A DNA stretch of 64,000 nucleotides from Colwellia sp. 39_35_sub15_T18 (GTDB taxonomy: Bacteria > Pseudomonadota > Gammaproteobacteria > Enterobacterales > Alteromonadaceae), in contig MAAE01000048.1 of assembly GCA_002162675.1 (NCBI GenBank), positions 1 to 64,000 of the forward strand. The letters run 5' to 3'. How positions within the stretch are numbered: the stretch's first letter is position 1; every line of letters starts with the position of its first letter. The position numbers and the translations under genes are program-made. Shown here piece after piece: positions 29,272-39,403 of the stretch. The notes beneath the pieces are model-generated. The model did no database searches. It was not told the origin of the DNA and was given only the letters and a program-made list of their open reading frames with translations.

Positions 29272-29416
29272 AGATGAATAATCTCAACTTTTTAGACTTA
29301 TATAGGGGGGAGAAATAAAACATTAACATTATAGCGTAAAGCATTACACGTATCATTTACCTGCGCCGCAATTTATCTTAAAATATCAACAATTAACCGC
29401 AAATAGAGATCGTATT

Positions 29417-30241
29417 TTGAATAAACTCGCTGTTTTAGCCTTCGCCCTATTAGTTTTTTTTAGCACTATGCTTTGGTATCTAGCCAGTGGTTCATTAAAT
29501 GAATACCTAAAAAGCCAAATTCAATTACAGGGCCAATACTATAGCCAGCAAGCAACTCAGCTAGCTATCGCTGATTTTTCAGCTAACTCAGGTATTGGCG
29601 CGTTTAAAGAAGCAACATTAACTAACCCTGACGGTTATCAAGCAAAGTACGCACTACTTATCGATAGCGCCAATATTGAGCTCGCGACACCACAAAGCGC
29701 TGCGGCGACTCAAAATGCAGCGGCGACTCAAAATGCAGCGGCGGTTCAAAGCGCTTCACCTTTTAAAGAAAATCAGGCTTTTATTACCACGGTTCAACAA
29801 CTCACCATTAATAAACTTACCCTAAACAGTGAATATACCTCGGCGACAGAAAATAATATCGCCGCATTAATAACGCTCATTAAAAACCAATTAGCACAAG
29901 ACTATCCAGAATTATACCCTGCCATAAGCGCAAAGCTATACGCGCAGAAGAACCCGCAATTAAATGCACAAACCTACGCACAAACCCATCCGCAGGCGGG
30001 GCCTATTATTGAGCATAAAAAAGCTAAAAAGAAACGTGGCAAAGTGCAAGCTAAAATAAAGATACATGCTATTACCATCAATACCTTAGTGCTAAACAAT
30101 ACTCATCATGGCATGACTAAAACAATGCAACTAAATAACCTACAGCTTGCAGCTATCGGTGGTGAGCAAGGTATTGTTGCTAATCAAATTGGCGGCGAAT
30201 TGTTACTCTCGTTATTAAATTTATCTCAACAAGGTAACTAA
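29417..30241 (+). CDS. Hypothetical envelope protein with N-terminal membrane anchor
   Basis: I do not recognise a family. Residues 5-25 are a single membrane helix, so the bulk is periplasmic. It contains an Ala/Thr/Gln tandem stretch, built of an 18-bp unit repeated at 29702-29755 (AAATQN twice, then AAAVQS), and later segments (INKLTLNSEY, INTLVLNNTHHG, MQLNNLQL) that resemble the short repeats of AsmA-like proteins. TTG at 29417 is the start; a weak GAGA site precedes it. It is divergent from the efflux operon. Confidence 0.65.
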   Translation: MNKLAVLAFALLVFFSTMLWYLASGSLNEYLKSQIQLQGQYYSQQATQLAIADFSANSGIGAFKEATLTNPDGYQAKYALLIDSANIELATPQSAAATQNAAATQNAAAVQSASPFKENQAFITTVQQLTINKLTLNSEYTSATENNIAALITLIKNQLAQDYPELYPAISAKLYAQKNPQLNAQTYAQTHPQAGPIIEHKKAKKKRGKVQAKIKIHAITINTLVLNNTHHGMTKTMQLNNLQLAAIGGEQGIVANQIGGELLLSLLNLSQQGN

Positions 30242-30370
30242 TCTTATCTCGTAGAATAAGCTTAAATATAAACAGCCCATAACCATAATTATGACTATAA
30301 GAACTATAAAAGTAAGAGCTATAATAAGAACTATAAAAATAACAACCATAATAATAAGGAATATTCAATC

Positions 30371-30982
30371 GTGCCCCCATTGAAACTTGTTCATCGTCCA
30401 CTGCCAGCGCTATTAACTCTTGGCTTATTCATCTTTACTCAATTTTCTATAGCGACAGAATTTGAAATAATGCCCATAGTGGGCAATACCTTCAGCCCTG
30501 ACTTAGAAAGTAGCGATAACACCACTACACTCGCCACAACCGATGAACAACATCTAGGGGTAGCTTTTTCTTGGCGAGACTCTCCAACAGGTCAAGGGCA
30601 AATTCTAGTTAACTATATTGCTCGAGATGTTACTGATCAGGATAGCCAAGCAATACACGCTTTTGACACACTTTATACTCATTTCAGTGGTGTCGCGCTA
30701 TTTAAAGACAGAGGCTACACCACGACGGTTGGGCTAGGTTTGGGGGCAACTTATTTTAATAGCGACTTTGACTCAGCTGTTTACCCATCATTTACCGCTT
30801 CAGTAGGAACACGCTATAACTTTTCCGATAATGTAGTTTTTATTACCGAATTGCGCGCTTATGCGACCTTGATCAAGGAAGATTCATCACTATTTTGCCA
30901 AAATGACAGTTGTCTAGCACAGTTTGACGGTGCTATATGGTTTGACAGCCAAATATCTGTTGGCTTAGCTTATGCCTTTTAA
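30371..30982 (+). CDS. Hypothetical secreted or outer-membrane beta-barrel protein
   Basis: A 203-residue protein starting GTG, with AAGGA 11 bases upstream. Residues about 8-28 are a signal peptide. The mature part is rich in alternating hydrophobic/polar strands with Gly and aromatic residues and ends in a terminal Phe (GLAYAF), which suits a small outer-membrane barrel. I cannot assign a family or substrate. It follows a 130-bp intergenic region with short A/T-rich repeats. Confidence 0.65.
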   Translation: MPPLKLVHRPLPALLTLGLFIFTQFSIATEFEIMPIVGNTFSPDLESSDNTTTLATTDEQHLGVAFSWRDSPTGQGQILVNYIARDVTDQDSQAIHAFDTLYTHFSGVALFKDRGYTTTVGLGLGATYFNSDFDSAVYPSFTASVGTRYNFSDNVVFITELRAYATLIKEDSSLFCQNDSCLAQFDGAIWFDSQISVGLAYAF

Positions 30983-31027
30983 TAAAGGCTTTGACCCGTT
31001 AATGGTTGTTATACCAATAGAGAAAGG

Positions 31028-32161
31028 CTAATGCTTTTTCAATTCATTAGCCTTTAACAACATGGTTTTGCTTTCCGCTAAAAAGTCATTCGCATAATCA
31101 CCAAACCAATGCGACACTTGCTTAAACATAGCTACAAACGCTTCTTTATCATTGAGCTCGACATCTTCTAATAACTCTAGAAAACGATAAGCAAAACGTT
31201 TCATCATGCTGATATTATCTGGATTAGCAAAAATTATATCTGAATATAAAATAGGATCTTGCGCAAATAATCGACCCACCATAATCAACTCAAGTCGATA
31301 AATAGGCGAACTCATGTTGACTAAATTTTCAATATCGACACCTTCAGTCATCAAATGATAACCATAAGCAATGGTAGAAAAATGTCGCATCACCTGCACC
31401 ATAGACATAGCTTGATCATGCTCATGGGCTGCCACTTGAAAAGTTTTAGCTCCCCACACTTGAAATTGTTTAAGTAACCATTGATATTGTGCTGGTTCGC
31501 GGCCATCACAAACAATAATAGTTTGCTTAATGAGCCCGGTAACATCGGGGCCAAACATCGGGTGTAATCCTACTACAGGGCCTTGATGTGCTTTCATCAT
31601 TTCATATAAAGGCGACTCTTTAACACTGGTAAAATCAGCCAAAATACAGTCATCAGGCAAGTTATTTAAATGATGAATAACCATTGACGTTAATCTAATC
31701 GGCACAGCAACAATAACCAGACTAGCATCCGCTAAAATAGCGTCACTGTTCGGCCAATCATCTTGCTCAATGATGGCAACTTGATAGCTAGAGCGCTTAA
31801 ATAAATCAACAAAAACGCCACCTAACTGCCCTTTACCACCAACCACCACCACCTTTTTACAATTAGGATTAACACATTGATAACCACTAGCATCTTGACT
31901 GACATAAGAGTCACGCATCAAGCGGCGTAAAACATCTTCAATCAAATCGCCACTAAGGCCTGCTTTTTCAGCCTCTGCTCGTCGCTTACTGATTAACGTT
32001 GCTTCTCGCTCTGGCGCAAAAATAGGCATGCCTTGGGTGCTTTTTAGCTCCCCCACTTTCGTGGTTACCGTTAAACGTTTAGCCAGCAAGGTCACTAGTT
32101 GACTATCAATGTCATCAATCTCATCACGTAACGCTTTAAGATTGTCGTCAAAATCACTCAT
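31028..32161 (-). CDS. tyrA: Bifunctional chorismate mutase / prephenate dehydrogenase
   Basis: TyrA makes 4-hydroxyphenylpyruvate for tyrosine synthesis. The 377-residue protein has an AroQ chorismate mutase domain (residues 1-95) and a NAD-dependent prephenate dehydrogenase domain beginning VVVVGGKGQLGG near residue 105, with the catalytic-region GLHPMFGPD. It follows aroF by 19 bp and is probably translated from the same transcript. An 11-bp inverted repeat (AAAGGCTAATG / CATTAGCCTTT) overlaps the tyrA stop and may help end transcription. Confidence 0.96.
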   Translation of the reverse strand: MSDFDDNLKALRDEIDDIDSQLVTLLAKRLTVTTKVGELKSTQGMPIFAPEREATLISKRRAEAEKAGLSGDLIEDVLRRLMRDSYVSQDASGYQCVNPNCKKVVVVGGKGQLGGVFVDLFKRSSYQVAIIEQDDWPNSDAILADASLVIVAVPIRLTSMVIHHLNNLPDDCILADFTSVKESPLYEMMKAHQGPVVGLHPMFGPDVTGLIKQTIIVCDGREPAQYQWLLKQFQVWGAKTFQVAAHEHDQAMSMVQVMRHFSTIAYGYHLMTEGVDIENLVNMSSPIYRLELIMVGRLFAQDPILYSDIIFANPDNISMMKRFAYRFLELLEDVELNDKEAFVAMFKQVSHWFGDYANDFLAESKTMLLKANELKKH

Positions 32162-32180
32162 AATTTCTCTTAAAATTTAT

Positions 32181-33281
32181 CTAGCCTATCACACGGGATT
32201 TTAGCGCTTTATTCAATAAAGTATCGGCTTCAGCAAACAAGGTTTTAGTCGCCTCTAAATCAATACAAGCATCGGTAACTGACACGCCATATTCCATATC
32301 AGCAATCGCTAAATCACTACTTTGATTACCGGCCTTAATATTACTTTCCAGCATGATACCAATGATTGATTTATTGCCTTCAACAATTTGATTAAAGACA
32401 TTAGTCGCTACTAATGGTTGACGGCGATAGTCTTTATTAGAGTTACCATGACTACAATCAACAACAATGCCCGGCTCTAAACTATGCTTGGCGAGCACCT
32501 GTTCACAATCACTTATATTAACACTGTCATAGTTAGGTTGTTTACCACCGCGTAAAATAACATGACCATCAGGGTTACCCGAGGTTTTAATTAAAGCCAC
32601 TTGTCCTTGGCGATTAATGCCCATAAAGCGATGTGGCGACGCCGCAGATTGCAAGGCGTTAATGGCCACATCTAAACTGCCATTAGTGCCATTTTTAAAC
32701 CCTATCGGCATAGATAAGCCACTGGCCATTTCTCTATGGGTTTGTGACTCAGTAGTACGTGCACCAATAGCAGACCAACTAAATAGCTCGGCTAAATATT
32801 GTGGGCTAATAGGGTCAAGCGCTTCTGTAGCAAGTGGTAAGCCTAATTCGGTTAGATAAATTAACAGTTCACGCGCTTTTCTAAGCCCCGCTTCCACATC
32901 AAAAGAGCCATCCATGTGTGGATCATTAATAAGCCCTTTCCAACCAACGGTGGTACGCGGCTTTTCAAAGTACACTCGCATAACAATGTATAACGAGTCT
33001 TGATATTGATCATGAAGTTTTTTCAATTCTCGGGCATATTCTTTAGCTGCTTCAACGTCATGCACTGAACAAGGGCCACTAATCACTAATAAACGCGGAT
33101 CACGCTTGTGAATAATATCGGCAATAATTTTACGAGCAGACTTTACAAAAGCTCGGCTTGGCTCTTTTAATGGCAACTCTTCTTTAAGTTGCTCAGGCGT
33201 TATTAATACATGCTCTTCATTGACATGAATATCATTTAAGGTACTTTTATGAAGTACAGTTTCAGCAGTTAACGTTGCCAT
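32181..33281 (-). CDS. aroF: 3-deoxy-7-phosphoheptulonate synthase (class I, AroF-type)
   Basis: This enzyme joins PEP and erythrose 4-phosphate at the entry to aromatic biosynthesis. The 366-residue class I enzyme has LLVISGPCSVHD, the TTVGWKGLINDP segment and the metal-site Cys/His/Asp residues. Its position directly upstream of tyrA is the E. coli aroF-tyrA arrangement, pointing to the tyrosine-sensitive isozyme, but feedback specificity was not proven from residues. I did not find a convincing TyrR box upstream. Confidence 0.93.
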   Translation of the reverse strand: MATLTAETVLHKSTLNDIHVNEEHVLITPEQLKEELPLKEPSRAFVKSARKIIADIIHKRDPRLLVISGPCSVHDVEAAKEYARELKKLHDQYQDSLYIVMRVYFEKPRTTVGWKGLINDPHMDGSFDVEAGLRKARELLIYLTELGLPLATEALDPISPQYLAELFSWSAIGARTTESQTHREMASGLSMPIGFKNGTNGSLDVAINALQSAASPHRFMGINRQGQVALIKTSGNPDGHVILRGGKQPNYDSVNISDCEQVLAKHSLEPGIVVDCSHGNSNKDYRRQPLVATNVFNQIVEGNKSIIGIMLESNIKAGNQSSDLAIADMEYGVSVTDACIDLEATKTLFAEADTLLNKALKSRVIG

Positions 33282-33516
33282 AATTTATTCCTAATAGTTA
33301 ATACTTTTTAACAAAAAGCTTGAAAATGCGCAGCATATAATAAGATTTACAGAAGATATTGAAAAGGTCAAAGTGCACTTTTAAAGGGGCACAGCTGAAC
33401 CAAAAATAAAAACTCAAAATCGTAAAGATTTAATTACGCGATTTGTAAGGTTATTTTTACATATAAATTTAATTGAGTACAGTATCTTTTTAAGAAAAAT
33501 TAAAGCAACAAATCCA

Positions 33517-33572
33517 CCGTAACATAACTGTAATAAATCATTCATTTAACTGTCACATAAAATTTCTACACT
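33517..33572 (+). promoter_or_regulatory. Pho box and promoter of the pst operon
   Basis: Four 7-bp direct repeats lie at an 11-bp period: CCGTAAC, CTGTAAT, CATTCAT, CTGTCAC (starts 33517, 33528, 33539, 33550). The last three fit the PhoB box (CTGTCAT-N4 repeats). A TACACT -10 lies 10 bp after the last repeat and there is no -35, as is normal for PhoB-activated promoters. It sits 56 bp upstream of pstS. Confidence 0.85.
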
Positions 33573-33628
33573 GTGCCCACTTTAATAAAACATTAATAAC
33601 TCTCAAAAACTTAACAAGTGAGAATAAT

Positions 33629-34708
33629 ATGAACAACATGATGAAAAGCACTTTAACAAAAACAATAATAGGCCTATCAGTAGGCACTGTTGCTTTACTA
33701 AGTAGCGTTGCAAATGCACAAGGAAATAGTCGTGACACCATTACTGCCGTGGGTTCTTCAACAGTATACCCATTCTCAACCGTAGTCGCTGAACGTTTCG
33801 GTAAAAAAACTGACTTTAAAACACCAAAAATTGAATCTACAGGTACTGGCGGTGGCATGAAATTATTTTGTGCCAGCAACGCTATTGATACGCCTGATTT
33901 ATCAAACGCTTCACGTCGCATGAAAAAAAGCGAATTTGATATGTGTGCTAAAAATGGTGTTACCAGCATCACTGAAGTACTTGTTGGTTACGATGGCATT
34001 GTAGTAGCCAACTCAAATGCTAGTAAAATCATGAACATTACGCGTAAAGAGTTATTTTTAGCATTAGCTAAAGAAGTACCTGCCAAAGATGGCAGTGAAA
34101 AACTAGTGGCTAACCCATATAAATTATGGAGCGACATCAACCCGACGCTACCAGCCAATAAAATTGAAGTATTAGGTCCACCGCCAACGTCAGGTACTCG
34201 CGATGCTTTTGCTGAATTGGTACTAGAAGGCGGCTGTAAAAAATTCCCTTGGATAAAAGCCATTAAGAAACAAAACAAGTCTAAGTACAAAGCAATTTGT
34301 CATAGCGTTCGTGAAGATCACGCTTATATTGAAGCAGGCGAAAATGATAACTTAATTGTACAAAAACTAACGGCTAACCCTAAAGCGTTCGGTATTTTTG
34401 GTTTTAGCTTTTTAGACCAAAACAGCGATACACTACAAGGTTCTGTTATTGATGGTCAAGGACCTGCTTTTGACGCCATTGCTGATGGTTCATACCCAGT
34501 ATCACGCCCACTATACTTTTATGTTAAAAACGCCCACGTAGGCAAAGTACCTGGAATTTTAGAATTTTTAACAGAATACACCTCAGAAGCGGCAATGGGT
34601 GCCGAGGGCTATTTGACCGACAAAGGTTTAATTCCATTAAACGAAAACAAATTAGTTAGTGTTCGTAAAAACGTATTAGCACTTACGCCGTTAGCGTTAA
34701 ATAAATAA
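33629..34708 (+). CDS. pstS: Phosphate-binding periplasmic protein PstS
   Basis: PstS captures phosphate for the PstSCAB ABC transporter. The 359 residues have a signal peptide ending VANA-QGN (about residue 31) and the phosphate-binding motifs AVGSSTVYPF, STGTGGGM and PPTSGTRDAF. The gene begins the pst operon behind a Pho box. The attenuating hairpin after its stop fits the high PstS demand relative to the permeases. Confidence 0.96.
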   Translation: MNNMMKSTLTKTIIGLSVGTVALLSSVANAQGNSRDTITAVGSSTVYPFSTVVAERFGKKTDFKTPKIESTGTGGGMKLFCASNAIDTPDLSNASRRMKKSEFDMCAKNGVTSITEVLVGYDGIVVANSNASKIMNITRKELFLALAKEVPAKDGSEKLVANPYKLWSDINPTLPANKIEVLGPPPTSGTRDAFAELVLEGGCKKFPWIKAIKKQNKSKYKAICHSVREDHAYIEAGENDNLIVQKLTANPKAFGIFGFSFLDQNSDTLQGSVIDGQGPAFDAIADGSYPVSRPLYFYVKNAHVGKVPGILEFLTEYTSEAAMGAEGYLTDKGLIPLNENKLVSVRKNVLALTPLALNK

Positions 34709-34737
34709 CTAACTGCACACTAACAAGTAAAAATAAT

Positions 34738-34770
34738 AGGCGAGAAGAAGTTCTCGCCTTAGTTTTATTA
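34738..34770 (+). terminator. Intercistronic terminator after pstS
   Basis: Stem AGGCGAGAA / TTCTCGCCT (9 bp, 4-base loop) followed by TAGTTTTATTATTTT. It lies between pstS and pstC and should reduce, but not abolish, read-through, giving more PstS than permease. Confidence 0.8.
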
Positions 34771-34797
34771 TTTTATTAGAAAAACTGGTCTTGAAAT

Positions 34798-36237
34798 ATG
34801 AATTCATCTTTACTTTTTGTTGTGCTAATTGGCTTAACGCTTTTTAGTTACTGGTTTGGACTAAAGCGCTCGTTAAAAGTTGCTGGCGGTCCTGAACATA
34901 AAAAAGATCTAACCTGCTTACCTGAGCAGTTTGGTTTGTTAACCGCCATGGTGTGTGGTTTACCGGCACTAATCACACTGTTAATTTTTAATAGTGCTGA
35001 GCAGCTGGTAATAGAGCAACTACTCACCTTGACATTACCCACCAAGATACAATCACTCTCAAGTATTGATTTAGGTTTATATCTAAATAATATTCGCTCA
35101 ATAGCTTCCTCAGAAACAACACCTGCCTTACTTAAAACAATAGCAACTCAAGGGCTAGCGTTACAAACCAGTGCCAACATAGCATTGCAAGGCCAATACA
35201 ACGCAGCATTAACCTTACAAACACTCAATCAACAAGCAACGTGGTTAAGAACCGCTTTAGTGTTAATCATTGCTGTGGTTAGTATTATTGTACTGGTGAG
35301 AAAATTTAGCCTTACTTATAAGGCACGTCAAAAGTCTGAAACCATTATTCGCGCGCTATTGGTGGCTTCATCTGCCATTGCCATTTTAACCACACTGGGT
35401 ATTGTTGTTTCGGTACTATTTGAATCTATTAACTTTTTCAAGAGTGTTTCCCCTGTTGAATTTATGTTTGGTACTCAGTGGAGCCCGCAAACGGCGATGC
35501 GTGTTGACCAAGTAGGCGGCTCGGGCGCTTTTGGCGCGATACCTTTATTTGCTGGTACCATGTTAATTACTTTTATTGCCATGATATTAGCCGTGCCTGT
35601 CGGTTTAATGATAGCCATTTATTTATCTCAATATGCTAGCCCGAGATTACGCAGTATTGCTAAACCCATGTTAGAAGTACTAGCAGGCATTCCAACCGTA
35701 GTTTATGGTTTTTTTGCGGCGTTAACCGTGGCACCCGTCATTAGAAACGTCGGAGAATCTTTTGGTTTAAGTGTCGCCTCAGAAAGCGCCTTGGCCGCAG
35801 GCTTAGTTATGGGCACTATGATTATTCCCTTTGTTTCATCATTATCAGAAGATGCCATCAGCGCAGTGCCAAAATCATTAAAAGAAGCGTCATTAGGTAT
35901 GGGCGCCACACACAGCGAAACCGTGGTTAATGTTTTACTGCCTGCTGCGTTACCGGGTATTGTCGGCGCCATTTTATTAGCGGTTTCACGGGCTATAGGC
36001 GAAACCATGATAGTAGTCATGGCAGCGGGCATGGCGGCCAATTTAACCGCAAATCCGCTCGATTCAGTCACAACAGTCACCGTGCAAATAGTCACTTTAC
36101 TGACTGGCGATCAAGAATTCGATAGCCCTAAAACATTAGCCGCTTTCGCTTTAGGCTTAATGCTCTTTATCACCACACTTGGCTTGAATATTTTAGCGCT
36201 GAAAGTCGTTCGTAAATATAGAGAGCAATATGACTAA
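34798..36237 (+). CDS. pstC: Phosphate ABC transporter permease PstC
   Basis: A 479-residue permease, longer than E. coli PstC (about 320). The extra length is N-terminal: two membrane segments (residues about 2-20 and 45-63) and a periplasmic stretch before the conserved permease core (from about 230, with the EAA-type loop LKEASLGMGATHSETV). It pairs with PstA. Its stop overlaps the pstA start (ATG inside TATGACTAA). Confidence 0.95.
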   Translation: MNSSLLFVVLIGLTLFSYWFGLKRSLKVAGGPEHKKDLTCLPEQFGLLTAMVCGLPALITLLIFNSAEQLVIEQLLTLTLPTKIQSLSSIDLGLYLNNIRSIASSETTPALLKTIATQGLALQTSANIALQGQYNAALTLQTLNQQATWLRTALVLIIAVVSIIVLVRKFSLTYKARQKSETIIRALLVASSAIAILTTLGIVVSVLFESINFFKSVSPVEFMFGTQWSPQTAMRVDQVGGSGAFGAIPLFAGTMLITFIAMILAVPVGLMIAIYLSQYASPRLRSIAKPMLEVLAGIPTVVYGFFAALTVAPVIRNVGESFGLSVASESALAAGLVMGTMIIPFVSSLSEDAISAVPKSLKEASLGMGATHSETVVNVLLPAALPGIVGAILLAVSRAIGETMIVVMAAGMAANLTANPLDSVTTVTVQIVTLLTGDQEFDSPKTLAAFALGLMLFITTLGLNILALKVVRKYREQYD

Positions 36238-37615
36238 GTCAATCAACAACTCAACAATGGACAACACTATGTCTAAAGCCACGCTGTCTGCAAACACAGC
36301 ATCTACGACCGACAAGGTCGCTTTAAGTCTTAAAAAGCGCCATCAAAAAGAAAAGCTATTTAAAAGCATGGGGCTTTTTGCCGTACTTTTTGGTTTTATG
36401 TTGGTCGCTGTTTTAATTACAGATATTACCTCAAAAGCTTTACCCGCGTTTCACCAGCACTGGGTAAAGCTTGATATAAACTATAAAGCGAGCTGGTTAA
36501 ATGTTGACGACTCATCGGCGAGTAGTTCGTTAACTAAACAACTCAAAACCGCTAATTATCGTAAAGTATTGAAAAAATCTGTTGAAGAAATGTTTTTATC
36601 AACAGGTACAGAAAAGTTTAGCCGCAAAGAAAAGCGTAAGCTATTTAAGCTATTCTCAACCAATGCCGAATTTACTATTAAGGACGACTTACTTGCTTCA
36701 CCTGAACACCTTAATAAACAAGTCAGTGTTTGGGTTAGACTTGATGACGATGTTGACAGTTACCTTAAAGAAGACTTTCCTGTCGGCGAAGCGGGTCTGC
36801 GCATTAACAAGCAGCAAGCGCAGTGGTTAGTACAACTAAACCAGTTACCAGCAAAAGATCAAGCTGTTAAAGAGCAACGCATTGAAAGTCGTTTTAATAT
36901 CAGCTTTTTTACTGCCAGTGACTCAAGAGAGCCAGAGCTTGCTGGTATAAAAGGCGCCCTCATGGGTACTTTATTAACCATGTTTGTTACCTTGTTACTA
37001 TCGTTTCCATTAGGAGTAGCAGGGGCGCTTTATTTAGAAGAATTTGCGCCAAAGAACCGTTGGACAGACATCATTGAAATAAACATTAATAATTTAGCGG
37101 CTGTGCCCTCTATTGTTTTTGGTTTACTGGGCTTAGCGATTATTATCAATGTCTTTGGTTTGCCTCGCTCAGCACCACTAGTAGGTGGTATTGTGCTAAC
37201 CTTAATGACATTACCCACTATTATTATTGCTAGCCGTGCCGCCATAAAAGCCGTGCCACCTTCTTTAAGAGAAGCCGCATTAGGATTAGGGGCATCAAAA
37301 ATGCAAGTAACTTTTTCTCACGTATTGCCACAAGCTATGCCGGGAATTATTACCGGTGCCATCATTGGCATAGCTCAAGCGTTAGGTGAAACGGCCCCTT
37401 TATTAATGATAGGTATGGTCGCTTTTATTGTTGATGTACCCACCAGTATCGTTGATTCAGCAACGGTTTTACCGGTACAAATATTTTTATGGGCCGATAG
37501 CCCAGAAAGAGCGTTTTTAGCAAAAACTTCTGCAGCCATTTTAGTGTTACTAACCCTATTATTAGTGGTTAACATAACCGCAACGGTGTTGCGCTCTAAG
37601 TTTGAAAATAAATAA
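36230..37615 (+). CDS. pstA: Phosphate ABC transporter permease PstA
   Basis: A 461-residue permease, against about 296 in E. coli. Between the first membrane segment (near residue 46-66) and the permease core (from about 240) there is an insertion of about 175 residues rich in Lys/Glu/Asp, placed outside the membrane by hydrophobicity. The core keeps [17 protein letters not shown] as the ATPase contact. It starts 8 bp before the pstC stop, so translation is coupled. Confidence 0.94.
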   Translation: MTKSINNSTMDNTMSKATLSANTASTTDKVALSLKKRHQKEKLFKSMGLFAVLFGFMLVAVLITDITSKALPAFHQHWVKLDINYKASWLNVDDSSASSSLTKQLKTANYRKVLKKSVEEMFLSTGTEKFSRKEKRKLFKLFSTNAEFTIKDDLLASPEHLNKQVSVWVRLDDDVDSYLKEDFPVGEAGLRINKQQAQWLVQLNQLPAKDQAVKEQRIESRFNISFFTASDSREPELAGIKGALMGTLLTMFVTLLLSFPLGVAGALYLEEFAPKNRWTDIIEININNLAAVPSIVFGLLGLAIIINVFGLPRSAPLVGGIVLTLMTLPTIIIASRAAIKAVPPSLREAALGLGASKMQVTFSHVLPQAMPGIITGAIIGIAQALGETAPLLMIGMVAFIVDVPTSIVDSATVLPVQIFLWADSPERAFLAKTSAAILVLLTLLLVVNITATVLRSKFENK

Positions 37616-37629
37616 ATTTGAGAAAAATA

Positions 37630-38463
37630 ATGAATAACATCGATCTAAAACAAAATGATTTAACACAAATAGAGCTAGCGGAAACGGTTGGTAATATTTA
37701 TGCTGATAATGCAAAAATGTCAATTCGCAATGCTGATGTTTTTTACGGCGATAAGCAAGCCATTCACAATGTCAGTTTAGACCTAGCACAAAACCAAGTC
37801 ACTGCGCTTATTGGCCCGTCAGGCTGTGGTAAATCAACTTTTTTACGTTGCTTAAATCGTATGAACGACACCATTGATATTTGTCGTGTTACTGGGCAAT
37901 TAATGCTTGATGGTCAAGATATTTACCATAAAGACTTAGATCCCGTACTGCTTCGCGCTCGTGTTGGTATGGTGTTTCAAAAGCCAAACCCCTTTCCGAA
38001 ATCTATTTATGACAATGTCGCTTACGGTGCTCGTATTCACGGCTTAACCAATAATAAAGCTGAATTAGACGAAATTGTGGAAACAAGCTTACAAAAAGCC
38101 GGTTTATTCAACGAAGTAAAAGACCGTCTAAAAGAGCCAGGTACAGGCTTATCGGGTGGACAACAACAACGTTTATGTATTGCTAGAACCATAGCCGTTA
38201 GCCCAGAAGTCATTTTAATGGACGAACCAGCGTCGGCGCTTGACCCTATCGCTACCGCCATTATTGAAGAGTTAATTGATGAGTTAAAAGAAAAATACAC
38301 TATTGCTATTGTTACCCATTCAATGCAACAAGCCGCACGTGTTTCACAGCACACCGCATATTTTCATCTGGGTAAATTAGTTGAAATGGGTAAAACTGAA
38401 GATATTTTCACCCGCCCAAGTCACAAATTAACTGAAAACTATATCACTGGCCGCTTTGGTTAA
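37630..38463 (+). CDS. pstB: Phosphate ABC transporter ATP-binding protein PstB
   Basis: PstB hydrolyses ATP to drive phosphate uptake. From ATG at 37630 it has 277 residues, with Walker [10 protein letters not shown] (62-70), the signature LSGGQQQR and Walker [14 protein letters not shown]. The frame opens upstream at TTG (37618), but the ATG has a GAG site and gives a normal length. It follows pstA by 14 bp and precedes phoU. Confidence 0.96.
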   Translation: MNNIDLKQNDLTQIELAETVGNIYADNAKMSIRNADVFYGDKQAIHNVSLDLAQNQVTALIGPSGCGKSTFLRCLNRMNDTIDICRVTGQLMLDGQDIYHKDLDPVLLRARVGMVFQKPNPFPKSIYDNVAYGARIHGLTNNKAELDEIVETSLQKAGLFNEVKDRLKEPGTGLSGGQQQRLCIARTIAVSPEVILMDEPASALDPIATAIIEELIDELKEKYTIAIVTHSMQQAARVSQHTAYFHLGKLVEMGKTEDIFTRPSHKLTENYITGRFG

Positions 38464-38475
38464 ATGGAGAATAAT

Positions 38476-39240
38476 ATGACCACTCAAGACAATACGGATA
38501 AACCCGCAGGCTTCACCACCAAACTACATTTAGATAAGCATATATCACGTCGATTTAACGAAGAATTAGAGCAAGTAAGAACCCTAGTGATGAACATGGG
38601 CGCTTTAGTTGAACAACAAGTTAACGATGGCCTAAGTGCAGTATTGAATGCCGATTCAGCGCTAGCCACCAAGGTGATAGAGCGCGATCAAGAGGTTAAC
38701 TCTATGGAATTAGAAATTGACGAATATTGCACACAAATTCTAGCCCGACGTCAACCTGCTGCCAGTGATTTACGTTTATTAGTCAGTGTGCTTAAAAGTA
38801 TTACCGATCTTGAGCGTATGGGTGATGAAGCGGTTAAGTTTGGTAGAAATGCCATCAAACTGGCCAGAGATAACTTTGCTGAAGAAGAAGGTTCAAGACC
38901 ACTCGTTGAATTAAGGCATTTGGGTAAGCATGTAAGTGAAACCTTGCATAATGCCCTGATAGCTTACGCAGAAATGGACGTTGCCGCGGCATTAGAAATT
39001 ATCAAAAATGATCAAATCATTGATGAAGAGTTCGACAATATTTCTCGTTTGTTGGTCACTAAAATGATGGAAAACCCACGAGAAATTAAAAATGCTCTAC
39101 GCGTTACCTGGTGTGCCCGCGCACTAGAACGTATTGGTGATCACACCACCAACTTATGTGAATATATTGTTTATTTAGTTGAAGGCAAAGACGTTCGCCA
39201 TACCACTATTGAACAACTCAAAGCGACCATGAAATACTAG
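38476..39240 (+). CDS. phoU: Phosphate signalling protein PhoU
   Basis: PhoU represses the Pho regulon when phosphate is plentiful, acting between the Pst transporter and PhoR. The protein is all alpha-helical, with two PhoU repeats containing the metal-binding E/D clusters (ITDLERMGDEAVKFGRNAI near residue 100, and CARALERIGDHTTNL near 215). ATG at 38476 has a GGAG site; the earlier ATG at 38464 lacks one. It ends the pst operon. phoB and phoR are not in the window. Confidence 0.95.
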   Translation: MTTQDNTDKPAGFTTKLHLDKHISRRFNEELEQVRTLVMNMGALVEQQVNDGLSAVLNADSALATKVIERDQEVNSMELEIDEYCTQILARRQPAASDLRLLVSVLKSITDLERMGDEAVKFGRNAIKLARDNFAEEEGSRPLVELRHLGKHVSETLHNALIAYAEMDVAAALEIIKNDQIIDEEFDNISRLLVTKMMENPREIKNALRVTWCARALERIGDHTTNLCEYIVYLVEGKDVRHTTIEQLKATMKY

Positions 39241-39280
39241 CCTTGCTTTGAGGCTGTAAAAAGCTGTGTAACTGCCAGTT

Positions 39281-39403
39281 TTAAATAAAGCTCTTTAGAC
39301 GGTCTTCGAATTCAATCATAAATCGATTCAAGGCCACTTTCCAATTTCTTATTGGCATCGTCCATTTTTTGGATGCCGCCTCTATCGCAAGATAAACGCT
39401 TTT
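39281..39403 (-). pseudogene. IS256-family transposase, C-terminal remnant
   Basis: Minus-strand codons read KSVYLAIEAASKKWTMPI, then RNWKVALNRFMIEFEDR, ending LKSFI and a stop at 39281. This is the recognisable C-terminus of IS256-family transposases (usually KKWTMPIRNWK). Nothing upstream of it continues the gene, so it is a fossil. Direct copies of GTAACTGC(TC)CCAGTTT flank it (39268-39284 and 39421-39440), which look like pieces of the element's ends. Confidence 0.8.

Noticed and set aside
33282-33628. TyrR box upstream of aroF (TGTAAA near 33350)
   Set aside because: Only one half-site fits; the second half matches at about three of six positions.
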